Part shown: in pieces, positions 7,911-15,809 of the stretch
Position numbering within the stretch: the stretch's first letter is position 1
Layout: each line of letters starts with the position of its first letter
Assembly: GCF_001613345.1 (NCBI RefSeq)
Contig: NZ_BDCE01000057.1
Span: 186,001 to 250,000, forward strand
Direction of reading: 5' to 3'
DNA from: Nocardia uniformis NBRC 13702
Lineage (GTDB): Bacteria > Actinomycetota > Actinomycetes > Mycobacteriales > Mycobacteriaceae
DNA length: 64,000 nt
Notes under the pieces: generated by a model
Seen by the model: only the letters and a program-made list of their open reading frames with translations
Told to the model about the DNA's origin: nothing
Databases searched by the model: none
Translations under genes and position numbers: made by a program

Positions 7911-8780
7911 GTGGCTTTGAGCTCGCCGACCGTCGCTCGATGGGAGCTGGCTATTCGCTTGCGGCAGCGGCTCGATCTTCTGGGCATCAAGGCTCCGGCG
8001 CTCTGCAAGGAGGTCGGGATCACTCCCGCCTACTGGTCGCATGTCATGACTGGCCGCAGCGTTCCCACGGAAGAGAAGCTGAACCAGGTGTTGGGCGTGC
8101 TGGAGTTTCCGGCCGAGGAACGGCCAGAAGTGCTCGAGTTGCGAGCTGCCGCCAAGGAGTCGGGGCGTTGGGCTCGCTTCTCGGCATTGTTCGGCGATGA
8201 GCTCATGCGGCTGTACGGGCTCGAGCACGGCTCTCACAGCATTCGCGAGTACGAGGGTGTGCTTGTACCGGCCATGCTCCAGACGCCCGATTACATTCGG
8301 GCCCTTATGAATTCGCCCTATGGTGTGCGGTCGGCAGTCGAAGCCGACCAGTATGTCGAGGCGAGGCTGATGCGACAGGAGAGGCTGACCGGGCCAGAGC
8401 CGTTGCGCTTTACGGCGATGCTCACAGAATCGGTTTTGCTGCACCGTCCATGGGGCGGGAAGATCCAGGTCGACCAGCTGCGTCATATACAGGCGTTGAT
8501 GGAGAAGTACCCGGAGACCGTCGACGTTCGCGTGATCCCTTTCGATGCTCCCGAATACGCGGCGCTGAGTGGGACGGTCTATCTGATCGACTTCGCCAGC
8601 TCTCGACTTCCCACAGTTGCTTGGTATGAGAACGCGCTGTTCGGGCAGGTAGTCGAAGATGCAGTTCAGGTCCGCAACCTCAACTATGTCTACGAGCAGG
8701 TTTTCGCGGCCATGCCGAGCCGCGGGGAATCATTCGCCCGGATCGACAAGACCGCGCGCGAGCTAGCATCGAGGTTATGA
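7911..8780 (+). CDS. XRE-family regulator with DUF5753 domain
   Basis: 289 residues from a GTG with a strong AGGAGG seven bases upstream. An ORF extension to 7857 precedes that site and is unlikely to be translated. Residues about 10-65 are a helix-turn-helix of the XRE type (LRQRLDLLGIKAPALCKEVG, then YWSHVMTGRSVPTEEKL). The rest is the DUF5753 effector region: YEGVLVPAMLQTPDYIRAL, MRQERLTGPEPLRFTAMLTE, LMEKYPETVDVRVIPF and the terminal VYEQVFAAMPSRGES. Such genes are typically followed by a DUF397 gene, and one overlaps its stop here. The family pairs are abundant in Streptomyces and Nocardia and control development or secondary functions. Confidence 0.9.
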   Translation: MALSSPTVARWELAIRLRQRLDLLGIKAPALCKEVGITPAYWSHVMTGRSVPTEEKLNQVLGVLEFPAEERPEVLELRAAAKESGRWARFSALFGDELMRLYGLEHGSHSIREYEGVLVPAMLQTPDYIRALMNSPYGVRSAVEADQYVEARLMRQERLTGPEPLRFTAMLTESVLLHRPWGGKIQVDQLRHIQALMEKYPETVDVRVIPFDAPEYAALSGTVYLIDFASSRLPTVAWYENALFGQVVEDAVQVRNLNYVYEQVFAAMPSRGESFARIDKTARELASRL

Positions 8781-9136
8781 GCACTACCGGTTCTGATACC
8801 TGCAGAGACACCTGGTTCAAATCGAGCTTCTCGAAAGAAGCGGGTACATGTGTCGAGGTTCGTTTCACCGGTGACGCGGTGCTCATGCGCGACAGCAAGT
8901 ACATTGGCGCTGCTCAGGATCAGCCGACCATCATGATTCCGATCGTGCTCTGGCCGAGGATTCTGGAAGTGGCCCTGAGTAGATCGTCTAGCAAGTCCTA
9001 TGACGGCTTGGCGATCGATGTGAACGACGACGGCAGCGTGGTGGTCAGCGATGGGCGCGGTGTGCGTATGGCCTTCACCGCAGACGAGTGGGACGCTTTT
9101 GCCAAGGGAGTCGCTGACGGCCAATTCGATCGGTGA
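8777..9136 (+). CDS. DUF397 protein with a second, partial DUF397-like half
   Basis: 119 residues, about twice the usual DUF397 length. The first half has the typical signature TWFKSSFSKEAGTCVEVRF followed by MRDSKYIG. The second half repeats the C-terminal part of the domain: VVVSDGRGVRMAFTADEWDAFAKGVADGQFD. Between them is an atypical segment, PTIMIPIVLWPRILEVALS. This suggests an internal duplication or fusion of two units. The ATG overlaps the regulator stop (ATGA), so the two are translationally coupled, as usual for XRE-DUF5753/DUF397 pairs, where the small protein often acts as partner or antagonist. Confidence 0.85.
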   Translation: MSTTGSDTCRDTWFKSSFSKEAGTCVEVRFTGDAVLMRDSKYIGAAQDQPTIMIPIVLWPRILEVALSRSSSKSYDGLAIDVNDDGSVVVSDGRGVRMAFTADEWDAFAKGVADGQFDR

Positions 9137-9209
9137 TGTCGTGCGTTCATATGTGCTTGTTGCACAGCAAGGTTAGGATTGCAGAGCAATCGGCGGTCCA
9201 AGACGTCTG

Positions 9210-9344
9210 GCTGTCGTCGCGAAGCGATCGCAGGATGGTGGCGGCGTGGTCGACGAACAGCAGGTGACCGGCGTCCTCAACGATGACGAGCTCACTGTTG
9301 GGAAGGGCGGCTTGCAGGCACCGAGCGTCGGCAACCGGTGGAAC
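9210..9344 (-). pseudogene. relic of an alpha/beta hydrolase C-terminus
   Basis: The minus strand encodes about 45 residues, including LPNSELVIVEDAGHLLFVDHA and then ATILRSLRDD. This is the C-terminal catalytic-His region of the alpha/beta hydrolases at 12046-12936 and 30809-31705. DNA similarity to the 31-kb copy is obvious over about 60 bases around GGTCACCTGCTGTTCGTCGA. No upstream two-thirds of a hydrolase is present: the frame runs into unrelated sequence before 9350. So it is a truncated remnant, perhaps left by recombination between copies. Confidence 0.7.
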
Positions 9345-9512
9345 GTAGTTATTTGAGGTGTGCAGTATTCGCCTGCCGGACCGCTGAATAGGGAAGTGTC
9401 GTCCGCTCTGCGCGCTGTCGTGGAACGGGCTCTCCAGGGAGGACTTTCCCCTTCGTGACATCCCTCTGAACAGGGCATCTCGAGGTTTGGACGGAGCGTT
9501 CGAGTACATGGT

Positions 9513-9824
9513 GTGACGTCGATACGGATCATTGAGACTCTGCAGTCTCATGCTGGGTCGCCGGCTTTGTTGGCCGTGGCGGTCGTGCTTCTTCCCGAGA
9601 TCGTGTATCTGATCTTCTCCCGAGTGCGAGACTGCCAGCGGCACTTCGTAACTCGAATGATCCTGCGGGAGTCCAGGTGTGGCACGACGACGGTCGTCCG
9701 GATCACCGACAAGGGGCGGTGGGGTCGCGTGTCGAGCTATACCGTTGAGATTGCCCCCGACCAGCCCACGCCAGTTCTGGGATCGAGGTCCGGGCGGTCC
9801 CGGCGAAAGGGGACTTCCCGATGA
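9513..9824 (+). CDS. small membrane protein coupled to the ECF sigma gene
   Basis: 103 residues starting at GTG, with one membrane helix at about residues 17-36 (ALLAVAVVLLPEIVYLIF) and a basic C-terminus. No family recognised. Its stop overlaps the sigma-factor ATG (ATGA), and its codon use is GC-rich at third positions, so it is probably real and co-expressed with the sigma factor. The ribosome site is weak, so a downstream start is possible. A role as a membrane partner of the sigma/anti-sigma pair is inference. Confidence 0.5.
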   Translation: MTSIRIIETLQSHAGSPALLAVAVVLLPEIVYLIFSRVRDCQRHFVTRMILRESRCGTTTVVRITDKGRWGRVSSYTVEIAPDQPTPVLGSRSGRSRRKGTSR

Positions 9825-10408
9825 CTACCTGGGACTCGCTGCCATGGGCGAAGCAGATCGAGGAACTGTTCCGCTGGCATGCTCCAGGGGTCTACCGGTT
9901 CGCGCTGCGCGGTCTCGGAGATGTCGAGCAGGCCAAAGACGTTGTGCAGCAGGTGTTTCTCGCTGTGTGCAACCAGTATGAACGGCATTTTCTTGCTGAA
10001 TCCGACGATCATCAGGCGGCATTGATCATGACGATGGCGCGGCGCCGCGTAATCGACTGTTGGCGCCAGGCAAGTCGTGCGAAGGAAACACTGTACGGCG
10101 ACCTCGGGGCACTCGACCGGCCGCAGCCGGAACTACTCGAAATGTCTCACCGCATCACTCGGTCGGACCGGATCATGGAGGACGCTGAACTGCGACGGTT
10201 CTGGGAAGTGCTTACTCGTGACCTCACCGAGTCGGAGTACCGGGTGGCGTTGATGTCGTGGGACATGGAGATGTCCACCGAAGACATCGCCCGGGTTCTG
10301 AACACGACTTCCCATGCCGTGGTTACCCATCGATCGCGGGCCAGGAGGAAGATAGGGAAGGTGCTGTCCCGACGTAGTGAATGGGACGAAGGAGGTGCCG
10401 GCGCATGA
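9821..10408 (+). CDS. ECF-type sigma-70 family RNA polymerase sigma factor
   Basis: 195 residues. Region 2 is visible at about residues 8-85: FRWHAPGVYRFALRGLGDVE, DVVQQVFLAVCNQY and MARRRVIDCWRQASR. Region 4 is at about 125-185, with TEDIARVLNTTSHAVVTHRSRARRKI as the -35-binding helix-turn-helix. The two are joined by a short linker, as in extracytoplasmic-function factors. AAGGGG precedes the ATG. The next gene, encoding an HATPase-type kinase/anti-sigma protein, overlaps its stop (ATGA), so expression is coupled. A small membrane protein gene overlaps its start. No promoter matching a particular ECF group was identified. Confidence 0.88.
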   Translation: MTTWDSLPWAKQIEELFRWHAPGVYRFALRGLGDVEQAKDVVQQVFLAVCNQYERHFLAESDDHQAALIMTMARRRVIDCWRQASRAKETLYGDLGALDRPQPELLEMSHRITRSDRIMEDAELRRFWEVLTRDLTESEYRVALMSWDMEMSTEDIARVLNTTSHAVVTHRSRARRKIGKVLSRRSEWDEGGAGA

Positions 10409-11169
10409 TGGCGAAAGACCCCGATGCTCGACCGCGGAGCCTGTTTCGGGAGTTGGATGGGTATCTCGCCGACACTGACTCTGCCTTCGAATTCGACGTG
10501 GACGCGGGATTGGATCGGCTCAAGGCCGCCCATGAGTTCGATGTGGACGCTGGTCTGGATCAGCTCAAGACCGCAGTCGAGGGCGGCGCACTCAACCGGG
10601 TTGCGGAGACGGGCAGGTTGGGCACGGGCACCATGCGTTCGATAGCGTCGACCCGCGCCGTCGGCCCACGGCGGCGCCCACCCTCCCGCCGCACAGTTGC
10701 CGGAGCCGACAGTGATCAAGAGAAGTCCTCACCATGGTCGGGGGCTATCGTCTCGAAGGGCATATTCTTCGTAGCGGTGAAACAATCGGTCGACATCACG
10801 ATCGCCCGTCTGGCGGTACTGGAACTCGCAACCACGTTGGGGTTTCCCCTAACTGACAGAACCATGATTGCCACCGCAGTGTCGGAGGTTGCTCGCAACA
10901 TTGACAACTTCGCAGGTCATGGCGAAATTCACGTAGCAGTCGAGGATCGGGAGGGCCGTCCGGCACTGGTGATTCAGGCCGTCGATGACGGACCCGGTAT
11001 CCCGGATATTCAGAGAGCTCTCGAGGATGGCTATTCCACCGGGCGCGGACTTGGTCTCGGGCTGCCAGGGGCACGCCGACTGATGGACAGACTGGTCATC
11101 GAATCGAACCCGGGTGCAGGGACATTCGTGGAAATGTGGAAGTGGATACCTTACGAAGGCAGCGACTAG
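10405..11169 (+). CDS. anti-sigma-like HATPase (RsbT/RsbW-type) with N-terminal tandem repeat
   Basis: 254 residues starting at the ATG that overlaps the sigma-factor stop. Residues about 28-57 are two back-to-back 15-residue units, EFDVDAGLDRLKAAH and EFDVDAGLDQLKTAV. The C-terminal half is a GHKL ATPase of the RsbT type: N-box VSEVARNIDNFAGHG, D-box DDGPGIPD and GLGLGLPGARRLMD, with a terminal GTFVEMWKW. RsbT/RsbW proteins are serine kinases or anti-sigma factors of partner-switching modules. With an ECF rather than SigB-type factor next door, an anti-sigma role is inferred from coupling only. The basic Pro/Arg linker at about 95-110 is low complexity. Confidence 0.82.
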   Translation: MMAKDPDARPRSLFRELDGYLADTDSAFEFDVDAGLDRLKAAHEFDVDAGLDQLKTAVEGGALNRVAETGRLGTGTMRSIASTRAVGPRRRPPSRRTVAGADSDQEKSSPWSGAIVSKGIFFVAVKQSVDITIARLAVLELATTLGFPLTDRTMIATAVSEVARNIDNFAGHGEIHVAVEDREGRPALVIQAVDDGPGIPDIQRALEDGYSTGRGLGLGLPGARRLMDRLVIESNPGAGTFVEMWKWIPYEGSD

Positions 11170-11454
11170 CCTCGGCCATTCCTGCGGGAGGTTGGGGTGG
11201 GAAGTGCGCTGCGCACGCCAGTCGGCGGTGTTCTCAGGTGGATCGGAGCTCGCGAGGGATTGTCCGCGACGAACCCCATTGGCGTGCACCATTCTGGTGG
11301 CCGGACTGAGTAGAACTCCCGACCAGGGCTTGAAGCCATCGAAATTCTGGTCCGCTGGCCCTGCTGTCCGGCGCGAAGGGGTCAGCCGCACGAAGGATCC
11401 GGGCTAATGTTGACCGGCGCAAGGACCACCGACAAGCATGAAGGGGCGCAGTGC

Positions 11455-11919
11455 ATGCCAGACCACCCGATCTCGCACGGCCTAGGCTTCCCTCATGGGG
11501 GCTTGATCGAGCACCCTGACGGGACTGTCGAGTACCGACAGACAGGGAAGATCCTGCCCGCGTTCAGGGTTCGGGTGCGAGACGTGACGGGCTTCTCTGT
11601 CCGAAAGGTAACGCGTGACGACAAGAAGCGACTGAAGGCGACGAGCATGCAACAGGTGCTGACCGTGCAGGGCTCGGGCACCACGCTTGCCGAAGTCGCG
11701 ATCAACCACGGCACCGCTCAGAAGATCGAAGACTTCTTCCGCGCGCATCGAGACTTCGGCATTGACACACAGTCGTCAGCGCCCGCCGAGCACCAGAGCC
11801 CACAAGCTGTGGCACCGACCTCAGTCGCCGACGAACTCATGAAGCTCGCTCAGCTCAGAGACGCTGGAGTCATCACACCTGACGAGTTCGCAGCACAGAA
11901 GTCGAAGCTGCTCGGCTGA
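11455..11919 (+). CDS. SHOCT-domain protein
   Basis: 154 residues. The N-terminal two-thirds is a small beta-rich, PH-like domain (LIEHPDGTVEYRQTGK, FRVRVRDVTGFSVRKVT). The last 30 residues are a SHOCT motif: ADELMKLAQLRDAGVITPDE followed by FAAQKSKLLG. SHOCT occurs at the ends of many actinobacterial proteins and is thought to promote oligomerisation. I prefer the ATG at 11455, preceded by AAGGGG; an in-frame ATG at 11407 would add 16 residues. Single gene, no evident operon. Confidence 0.8.
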   Translation: MPDHPISHGLGFPHGGLIEHPDGTVEYRQTGKILPAFRVRVRDVTGFSVRKVTRDDKKRLKATSMQQVLTVQGSGTTLAEVAINHGTAQKIEDFFRAHRDFGIDTQSSAPAEHQSPQAVAPTSVADELMKLAQLRDAGVITPDEFAAQKSKLLG

Positions 11920-12045
11920 GGCGAGCGATCAGAGTCGCCCAGGAGCTCGCTGACGAGTAGTGAGCGCCGAAACCCGGCCACGGGATGGCCACCGCGAGCG
12001 AATTGCTATTGGACGCAACATTGTTTCCTCTGGCGCGACTCACTG

Positions 12046-12936
12046 TCAATCGGCTGCGGGGCTGGTGCTTCGGATCGATTGCAGTATTTCTGCGGCGTGA
12101 TCGACGAACAACAGGTGACCGGCGCCCCCGATGATCTCGATCGTGCTGTTCGGGATGGCTTTCGCGAGCCTCATTGCGTCTTCAATCGGCACGTTGCCAT
12201 CGCCGTTCCCGTGCCAAATCTCCACAGGCACAGTGATATTGGCTGGATCGAACCCCCACGGCCGCGCGAACAGCACCTGGAAATCGACCGCCACACCCCG
12301 GCTGCCCGACTCGAACGCTGTGTAAATGTTCTCCGCGAGCCTGTCCCGCAACCAGTTGTCCCCGGCGATCCGGGCGCGATCAGCCGGGGACATCCGCGCG
12401 ATCATCGCGTCCAACCCTCGCGGCTTACGCACCACCTGCGCCATCCGTGCCGCCGCTGGGCGTGCCAGAAATGGAAACCTCCTCAAGATCAGCAGGCCCC
12501 CTGCAGGTTTGACCCCGGCGGAGCCCTTGCTGGCGGACTGATCGTCGAACGGGGCTGGAGAACTCACCGCGATCGCCTTGCTGACCCGGTCGGGCAGCCG
12601 GGCTGCCGCCGCGAGCGCGTACGGCCCACCTGCCGATGCGCCGAGTACGGCGAAACGCTTCATGTGGAACCGGTCGGCCACCGCGGCCACGGTGTCGGCG
12701 AAGTCCGCGATCTGCTGGCGCGGCGACATCGCCGACATACCCATGCCTGGCCGATCGATCGCGATCAGCCGCACGCCCACCTCCGCCGCCGCAGCGTCAG
12801 CGAAAGCAACGGCCTCCACGTGCGAGCCGGGCGCGCCGTGGAACGCCAGCACCGGGTACCCGTCCCGGTCGCCGCACTCCATCCCGCCCAACCTTGCACC
12901 CTGCAGCGTCATAGTCCATGGTGCTGGAGTCGTCAC
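12046..12936 (-). CDS. alpha/beta hydrolase, copy 1
   Basis: 296 residues. Alpha/beta-hydrolase landmarks are the oxyanion motif AFHGAPGSH, the nucleophile elbow GASAGGPYA (Ser in G-A-S-A-G), the conserved IDRPGMGMS loop, and the catalytic His in GGAGHLLFVDHA. By eye it is roughly three-quarters identical to the product at 30809-31705, so the two are recent paralogues or two captures of the same gene. Start is a GTG without a clear ribosome site. Substrate unknown; the family includes lipases, epoxide hydrolases and peroxidases. Confidence 0.88.
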   Translation of the reverse strand: MTTPAPWTMTLQGARLGGMECGDRDGYPVLAFHGAPGSHVEAVAFADAAAAEVGVRLIAIDRPGMGMSAMSPRQQIADFADTVAAVADRFHMKRFAVLGASAGGPYALAAAARLPDRVSKAIAVSSPAPFDDQSASKGSAGVKPAGGLLILRRFPFLARPAAARMAQVVRKPRGLDAMIARMSPADRARIAGDNWLRDRLAENIYTAFESGSRGVAVDFQVLFARPWGFDPANITVPVEIWHGNGDGNVPIEDAMRLAKAIPNSTIEIIGGAGHLLFVDHAAEILQSIRSTSPAAD

Positions 12937-12999
12937 ACCCGCAGAATAAGTTCAGCCAATGACAGCACACCGAAATCGAGAATGCTGTCCGGATTTTGG

Positions 13000-13027
13000 T
13001 ATTTATCTGCCCTGACGTGCATAAATA
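13000..13027. promoter_or_regulatory. inverted repeat TATTTAT-14-ATAAATA, operator candidate
   Basis: Two perfectly complementary AT-rich 7-mers separated by 14 bases in a GC-rich background, located 64 bases upstream of the hydrolase start on the minus strand. The spacing puts the half-sites about two helical turns apart, which suits a dimeric regulator. No named regulator matched. Confidence 0.4.
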
Positions 13028-13355
13028 GGTCGATCGACCGGAAGGGGCAGGGCTATTTCGAGGCCACGAATCCCGATATGCACTGCCTGCCCGTCGCGGG
13101 ATCTGGCTCGCCGTCGGCCCAGTCTCGCGTGCCACGGGCAACCTACTGCCACCGCTGCAGTCTTAGCGCAAGCGTTCGATGCACTGATCGAGTGAAAGCG
13201 GTCGACAGGTTGGATCCGGCGGGGCTCCCATGGGCCAGCCAGGGCTGCATCGCCGCCGGTCATGCGGGGGCCTCGTAGATAGACCAATCGTCGACCGGCA
13301 CGGGAAGCTCCTCAACGAGTCGCCATACTTTGCAGCGAATTTGACTGTGCCGAAC

Positions 13356-13361
13356 TATAAT
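13356..13361 (+). promoter_or_regulatory. TATAAT -10 box for the AAA/PLP/APH operon
   Basis: A perfect -10 hexamer 36 bases before the ATG at 13398, the position expected for the operon promoter. A TTGACT lies only nine bases upstream of it, too close to be a standard -35; no better -35 was found. Confidence 0.45.
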
Positions 13362-13397
13362 TCGTGTCCTGCCGTGCATGCTGCTGACGGGGAGGGG

Positions 13398-15809
13398 ATG
13401 CGGTTGTCGCGCATCGATGCACCACCGGCTCTAGTTGATCGTGTTGATGAGATGGCTCTGTTATTGGAGCGGGCCGGTCGTGCGGTGCAGACCGGAGAGG
13501 GCACAGTCATCGTTCTGCGGGGTGAGGCCGGCGTTGGTAAGAGCACCCTGCTGGCGACGTTCGGTGAGCGCGCGATAGAGCATCATGCGGGAACAAGTCT
13601 GTTGGCCGGGTATGGCCAGGCGATGCTGAATTCGCTTGCCTCGGATTCGTTTCAGCCGGTGCGCGAGTGCCTGCGGTCGTTGACGGCGTCGGCGCAGCGG
13701 TCGGGTTCGCGATCAGCGCTGGAGCGAGTGGTGTCGTCCTTCGGCACGCACGCCCCGGATTGGATCGAGTCGGTGCCGGTGGTGGGGCAGCTACTCGCGG
13801 CAGGGGTGCGTACGGGGCAGACGTTCGTCGAATCCGGTCGGGGCACAGTCGAGGTCGACAGTCGGTTGGATCAGTTGGTGCGGTTGATCGAGGATCTGGT
13901 GAGCGAGCATCCCTTGTTGATGGTGCTCGACGATCTGCACTGGGCCGACACCGCCACTATAGATCTGCTGACGACGATCGCGCTTCGGGTCGATGGCCCC
14001 TTGGTGTTGGTCCTCGCGTACCGGCCGGACCAGTTGCAGTCGGTGGAACAGACGCATCCGTTGCAGCGGGCGGTGTTTCGGCTGTGTCGCTATCGTCCGG
14101 AGAGCACGGTGATCGATCTTCCTCGGTTGACCCGTGGTGACACCGAGGTGTTGGTGCGTCAGGCCGCGGACGGAAGGTCGATGGCTCCGCACGTGGTGTC
14201 GCGGATTGTTCGGCTCAGTGCCGGCAATCCGTTGTTCGCCGAATCGCTGGTGCGCGTCGGTGATCACGGGGATGGGTCGGCTCCTGTGCAGATCATCGCG
14301 GTGCTCGAGGAGCGGCTGTCGTATCTGTCGGGGGAGGATCAGCGGCTGTTGGAGACAGCGGCCTTGATCGGATACAGCTTCGAGGTCGAGTACTTGTCGC
14401 GTCTTGTGCGCCAGGATATCGACGACGTCTACGAGCGATTGGACGTGCTCTACAGCCAACACGGGCTGGTGCGTCCGGCCGAGCCGCGCGGCGACTACGA
14501 CCGCTATGTCATCCACCATCCGTTGTTCGCGCAGATCCTGCGCGAACGCGGGACGGCCAACCCGCCGCGATGGCGGCGCCAGCATGTCCGGTTCCTGGAG
14601 ATTCTCGAGGCCGAGTCGGACTGGGATGACGAGATGGCCGTCCGGGCGGCCGCCGCAGCGGTCGCAGCCCGAAATCGGACTCGGGCAGGGGAGTTGGCGC
14701 TGGCCGCCGCACGGCGGCAATTCACGTTGGGAGCGGTGTCGAAGGCGCGGGATCTGGCACGGATCGCCGTCGAACAAACACCGTCCTTTCCTGCGTATGC
14801 CCTGCTGGCCGAATGCCTTTCGGCCGAAGGCGATCACGTCGGCGGCACCAACGCCTGTGCTGCCGCGCTGGCCTGCGCAGGGGAGGAGCCGGTCGCGCCG
14901 GCGCTGGAAGCGCATGTGCGACTGCTGTGGGCTCGCAACCTGCGTATGACCTGCCAATGGGAGGACACCAGCCGCGTCCTGAACGACATCGTCGCCGCCC
15001 ACTCCGATTCCGGGCAGCTGCTCGCCGAAACGCTGATGCTCCAGGCCGAAGTCGCGTTGTGCGGGCCGATCCAGGACGCCGTCGGATGCATCGCCCTGTG
15101 CGACAGGGTCGCCGCGATGACCACCGACGCCGAGGTCCGCTCCCGCGCCCTCGGACACCGCGGCCTCGCGCATCTGGCCGCAAACCAGCCCGCCGACGCC
15201 GAGCGACTACTGACACGAGCCATCGACACCGCGCGTTCGACCGGGCACCCCTACGCCGAGTACGAGGCACTGCACTGGTTGAGTAAGAAGACCATGGCCT
15301 GCCTCGAGCTCGAGCGATCCTGGGAGCTGCTCGAAGAGCTGGCACGGATGTCGCAGAACTCAGGTGTCGCCAGCGAAAACCCGCCCCATCTACGCGATTC
15401 GAGCCGCGTGCTCGGCCTCCAGCGACGGTATCCCGAGGCGGCGGAGGCGTTCGCGCGATATCTCGACATCAGTTTGCCTACAGCCTTCGGGCGCGTCGCG
15501 ACTACGCTCGCCTGTCAGATCCGCGAACTCGAAGACATACATGGTCGCGCGGCTGGCGAACGTTTCCTCGCGGAACTGCGTGGCGTGTGTCGTGAGGAAC
15601 TGCTCGCCGCGGATCGTTGTGCCCGCCTGGCCGATCATCTGTGGGCACTCTCGCACCGGCCGCCCGGCTGGGACGCTGTTTCCTTCGCCGTTGCGCACCT
15701 CGGTGTCGCTGCAGCGGATGCGGAGGCCGCGGATGCGATCTTCCGCTTCGATGTACCCAGTCTCGCTCACCTGCGAGCCGCTTTGCGCGGTACTGGGGGA
15801 GGGGCGTGA
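13398..15809 (+). CDS. large AAA_16-type ATPase with TPR-like C-terminus (LAL-regulator-like, no HTH)
   Basis: About 803 residues. The N-terminal ATPase has Walker A GEAGVGKST at about 42-50, Walker B LLMVLDDLHWAD at about 172-183, and a YRPDQLQSVEQTHPLQRAV region typical of AAA_16/LAL proteins. The C-terminal half is helical, repeat-like (ALGHRGLAHLAANQPADAER, for example) and resembles the TPR part of MalT/LAL regulators. The expected C-terminal LuxR helix-turn-helix is absent: the protein ends AHLRAALRGTGGGA. So it is not an ordinary DNA-binding LAL regulator. A TTG at 13404 has better spacing to GGGGAGG than the ATG. It overlaps the next gene (GTGA), which argues for a fixed ratio with the PLP enzyme and kinase. 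Confidence 0.8.
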   Translation: MRLSRIDAPPALVDRVDEMALLLERAGRAVQTGEGTVIVLRGEAGVGKSTLLATFGERAIEHHAGTSLLAGYGQAMLNSLASDSFQPVRECLRSLTASAQRSGSRSALERVVSSFGTHAPDWIESVPVVGQLLAAGVRTGQTFVESGRGTVEVDSRLDQLVRLIEDLVSEHPLLMVLDDLHWADTATIDLLTTIALRVDGPLVLVLAYRPDQLQSVEQTHPLQRAVFRLCRYRPESTVIDLPRLTRGDTEVLVRQAADGRSMAPHVVSRIVRLSAGNPLFAESLVRVGDHGDGSAPVQIIAVLEERLSYLSGEDQRLLETAALIGYSFEVEYLSRLVRQDIDDVYERLDVLYSQHGLVRPAEPRGDYDRYVIHHPLFAQILRERGTANPPRWRRQHVRFLEILEAESDWDDEMAVRAAAAAVAARNRTRAGELALAAARRQFTLGAVSKARDLARIAVEQTPSFPAYALLAECLSAEGDHVGGTNACAAALACAGEEPVAPALEAHVRLLWARNLRMTCQWEDTSRVLNDIVAAHSDSGQLLAETLMLQAEVALCGPIQDAVGCIALCDRVAAMTTDAEVRSRALGHRGLAHLAANQPADAERLLTRAIDTARSTGHPYAEYEALHWLSKKTMACLELERSWELLEELARMSQNSGVASENPPHLRDSSRVLGLQRRYPEAAEAFARYLDISLPTAFGRVATTLACQIRELEDIHGRAAGERFLAELRGVCREELLAADRCARLADHLWALSHRPPGWDAVSFAVAHLGVAAADAEAADAIFRFDVPSLAHLRAALRGTGGGA

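Larger units (their letters stand above)
12937..13397. other. regulatory gap between divergent hydrolase and ATPase operon
   Basis: About 460 bases with no credible gene. It holds the inverted repeat at 13000-13027 and the TATAAT box at 13356-13361, listed separately. Confidence 0.45.

Noticed and set aside
13791..15173. 460-codon minus-strand frame opposite the AAA ATPase
   Set aside because: Arg/Gln/His-rich nonsense product; the plus strand has Walker A and B motifs.
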